Below, piece after piece: positions 14,912 through 16,114 of a stretch of 16,114 nucleotides of DNA. Origin of the DNA: Flavobacteriaceae bacterium (GTDB lineage Bacteria > Bacteroidota > Bacteroidia > Flavobacteriales > Flavobacteriaceae). Position numbers and translations under genes: made by a program. The notes beneath the pieces were generated by a model that saw nothing but the letters and a program-made list of their open reading frames with translations, made no database searches and was not told the DNA's origin. The DNA lies in NCBI GenBank assembly GCA_002693605.1, contig NZQO01000004.1, positions 1-16,114 of the forward strand, written 5' to 3'. Numbering within the stretch: the stretch's first letter is position 1; the number at the start of each line of letters is the position of its first letter.

Positions 14912-15370
14912 ATGGCTGAGAGCCTGGGCATAACGGTTAACGCCTTCGCCCGTTGGAAGGTGGAGCCCGTGGCCAGAATCGGCAAAAACGTCTATTACGA
15001 TGTGCGGAGCGTGCTGGACAATCGCCTGAGCCATGCTGAGGGCAACAGCCTGACCGCTGGCGATATGGAAGCCGAGCGGCTCCGGCTCACCCGGGCACAG
15101 GCAGAAGGCCAGGAGATTAAAAACGAGCTGGCCAAGGGCAAGACCGCGCCCATTGAAATCATCAGTTTGGTGTTATCGAAGATTGCCGGAGAGGCAGCCG
15201 GGATTCTCGACAGTCTCCCGCTCGACATTCGGCGCCGGCATCCAGAATTGCCGACTGCAGTCATTGAATCGATCAAGCGCCAAGTGGTGAAATCTCAGAA
15301 CGCTATCGCCCGCACAGATGAGACGCTGGAACACGCCCTGGAAGATTACCTGGAGCAGTTGGACGCATAG
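14912..15370 (+). CDS. terS: phage terminase small subunit, lambda Nu1 type
   Basis: This 152-aa protein would bind the packaging site and pair with a large terminase; none is encoded here, so a helper phage's enzyme is the likely partner. The match to lambda Nu1 is recognisable throughout: winged-helix start (AESLGITVNAF), VARIGKNVYYD, then RLRLTRAQAEGQEIKNELA, LVLSKIAGEAAGILDSLPL, RRRHPELP and a C-terminal EDYLEQL. The start is uncertain. ATG 14912 has only a weak CAGG, and homology seems to begin about six codons earlier (WLNQVQ), where no start codon exists before a TAG at 14876-14878. The N-terminal helix may therefore be shortened. A lone terS is a hallmark of capsid-hijacking satellites. 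Confidence 0.88.
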   Translation: MAESLGITVNAFARWKVEPVARIGKNVYYDVRSVLDNRLSHAEGNSLTAGDMEAERLRLTRAQAEGQEIKNELAKGKTAPIEIISLVLSKIAGEAAGILDSLPLDIRRRHPELPTAVIESIKRQVVKSQNAIARTDETLEHALEDYLEQLDA

Positions 15371-15374
15371 CGGG

Positions 15375-15405
15375 TTGTCAGACAATCCCGCAGTAAAACG
15401 TAAGC
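15375..15405 (+). repeat. 31-bp composite motif, copy 2
   Basis: TTGTCAGACAA (15375-15385) followed at identical spacing by CAGTAAAACGTAAGC (15391-15405) repeats the element at 6984-7014 in the same orientation. It lies between the terS stop and the terminator hairpin, 4 bases after the TAG. Here the palindrome is extended by CGGG (15371-15374) and CCCG (15387-15390). Confidence 0.7.
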
Positions 15406-15423
15406 CCCGGACCAGCCGGGGCT
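15403..15423. terminator. bidirectional terminator between terS and the 165-aa gene
   Basis: AGCCCCGG (15403-15410) and CCGGGGCT (15416-15423) form a perfect 8-bp GC stem with a 5-base loop between convergent genes. On the minus strand it is followed by a broken T-rich tail (TACGTTTTAC), which is the 31-bp motif itself. On the plus strand there is no T-run. Confidence 0.6.
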
Positions 15424-15430
15424 CAGTGCA

Positions 15431-15928
15431 TTACTTGAGGCTTTCGCTCAAAGCCCACGATGCTTCGATTGCCCGATCCATGTTGTTGACCAGTTGCCAG
15501 GCGTAGTTTTCAAGCTGCGAATCGCTCAAGGCTTCTTCACCCTGAGCGGCCCGCCGATGATTCAACATGAGCATGTGAAGCAGTGACCGCGTTTGTTCGT
15601 GGATCTCGTCTATCGTGTCGAGGTGCTGATTGTAACGCGCCGGGCTGGTCGCTTGCGGCTTCTGTAGAGTGTCGTGAATCTCTCTGGCAATAGTCTGGAC
15701 CTCTGCCTTTACTTCCCCGTCATGCGTGTCACACATTTGCTCAGTATCGCCGCAAGCCTCACCGACGAGATGCCAGGCTTTATCGATCATGGCGCCGAGC
15801 GTAACCTCTGGAGAACATTCCTCCAGTAGATTGTTCAGGTTTTCTGGCTTGTGCAGATAGTTCAGAATTGCCTCAGCATCCAGCAGGCGTGAACGGCAAT
15901 CAGTCAGGCGATTTGAAAAGTTGTTCAT
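15431..15928 (-). CDS. hypothetical helical protein with structured leader
   Basis: The product is 165 aa and not recognised. ATG 15928 is preferred over GTG 15934 because the AAGGA lies 9 bases before the former and only about 3 before the latter. The sequence is soluble, helical and acidic, with a His/Met-rich stretch (LLHMLMLNHRR) and a C-terminal part reading YAWQLVNNMDRAIEA. It is monocistronic, convergent with terS, has its own promoter and a leader hairpin that includes the ribosome binding site. It could be island cargo or the first host gene; the island's right end is not visible. Confidence 0.72.
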   Translation of the reverse strand: MNNFSNRLTDCRSRLLDAEAILNYLHKPENLNNLLEECSPEVTLGAMIDKAWHLVGEACGDTEQMCDTHDGEVKAEVQTIAREIHDTLQKPQATSPARYNQHLDTIDEIHEQTRSLLHMLMLNHRRAAQGEEALSDSQLENYAWQLVNNMDRAIEASWALSESLK

Positions 15929-15938
15929 GGTCACAGTT

Positions 15939-15976
15939 CCTTAATTTGGTTTGGCCCGAAGCGGGCGAAATTAAGG
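15939..15976 (-). promoter_or_regulatory. leader hairpin covering the ribosome binding site
   Basis: In the minus-strand transcript CCTTAATTT (15976-15968) pairs perfectly with AAATTAAGG (15947-15939), which contains the AAGGA ribosome binding site of the 165-aa gene. Inside it GCCCG (15966-15962) pairs with CGGGC (15958-15954) around a 3-base loop. The two stems are separated by a small asymmetric bulge. Translation may be limited by this fold. Confidence 0.5.
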
Positions 15977-16041
15977 AGTCAGTGAATCAAGTTCAGGATG
16001 TTGGCTTAATGTAATATTTTTTTCATATCACTGTCCATGTT

Positions 16042-16070
16042 ATTATTCCATGTCTCTTACTAGATGACAA
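16042..16070 (-). promoter_or_regulatory. sigma-70 promoter of the 165-aa gene
   Basis: On the minus strand TTGTCA (16070-16065) and AATAAT (16047-16042) each match the consensus at 5 of 6 bases and are separated by exactly 17 bases. Transcription would start near 16035 and give a leader of about 105 nt. Confidence 0.6.
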
Positions 16071-16114
16071 CCACATAAACATTTGCCGTCTTGACAAGTA
16101 GTACAATCACAGCC

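Noticed and set aside
15940..16114. Right attachment site (attR)
   Set aside because: I found no repeat longer than about 7 bases shared with the integrase leader; the right junction probably lies outside the window.

Overview
The window reads as a gammaproteobacterial, probably marine (Marinobacter-like) integrated element. That host guess rests on the moderately GC-rich coding style, strong GGAG/GAGG ribosome binding sites and overall flavour, not on a marker gene. The content fits a phage satellite (PICI/P4-like island), not a prophage. It has a P4-type integrase, an AlpA-type regulator, a self-contained replication operon, and a lambda Nu1-type small terminase. No capsid, tail, portal, large terminase or lysis genes are recognisable.

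Layout. Positions 1-108 may be the last 35 codons of an interrupted or neighbouring gene. A 232-bp leader (109-340) holds small palindromes and precedes the integrase (341-1660, GTG start), which is translationally coupled to an orphan 297-aa gene (1657-2550) ending in a hairpin terminator. The second block (2662-6777) is a six-gene operon in which every junction overlaps: alpA, a 72-aa protein, a TOPRIM primase-like protein, a DUF927/AAA-type helicase, a four-cysteine protein, and a second small protein paralogous to the 72-aa one. The sequence GGTAACC and its close variant GGTAACT occur six times at the start of the helicase gene and six times at the start of the gene after it. They are read in different frames, so they look like DNA sites (origin iterons) and not protein repeats.

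A 268-bp AT-rich control region with an extended -10 promoter, a tandem octamer and a 31-bp composite motif leads into the third block: a 60-aa basic protein, a 196-aa protein with an internal duplication, and a giant 2011-aa protein with a central HESGH zincin motif and hydrophobic C-terminal region, resembling phage 'large polyvalent' proteins. The right part has an 86-aa gene, two small membrane-protein genes on the minus strand (one of only 51 aa), the Nu1-like small terminase, a second copy of the 31-bp motif, and a minus-strand 165-aa gene whose ribosome binding site is predicted to be buried in a hairpin.

Working model (inference): AlpA-type control switches on excision and replication through the primase/helicase pair at the GGTAACC sites. 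TerS then redirects a lambda-like helper phage's packaging machinery to the satellite DNA, and the giant polyvalent protein is a candidate to be packaged and injected with it. The paired 31-bp motifs are candidates for packaging, recombination or regulatory sites.
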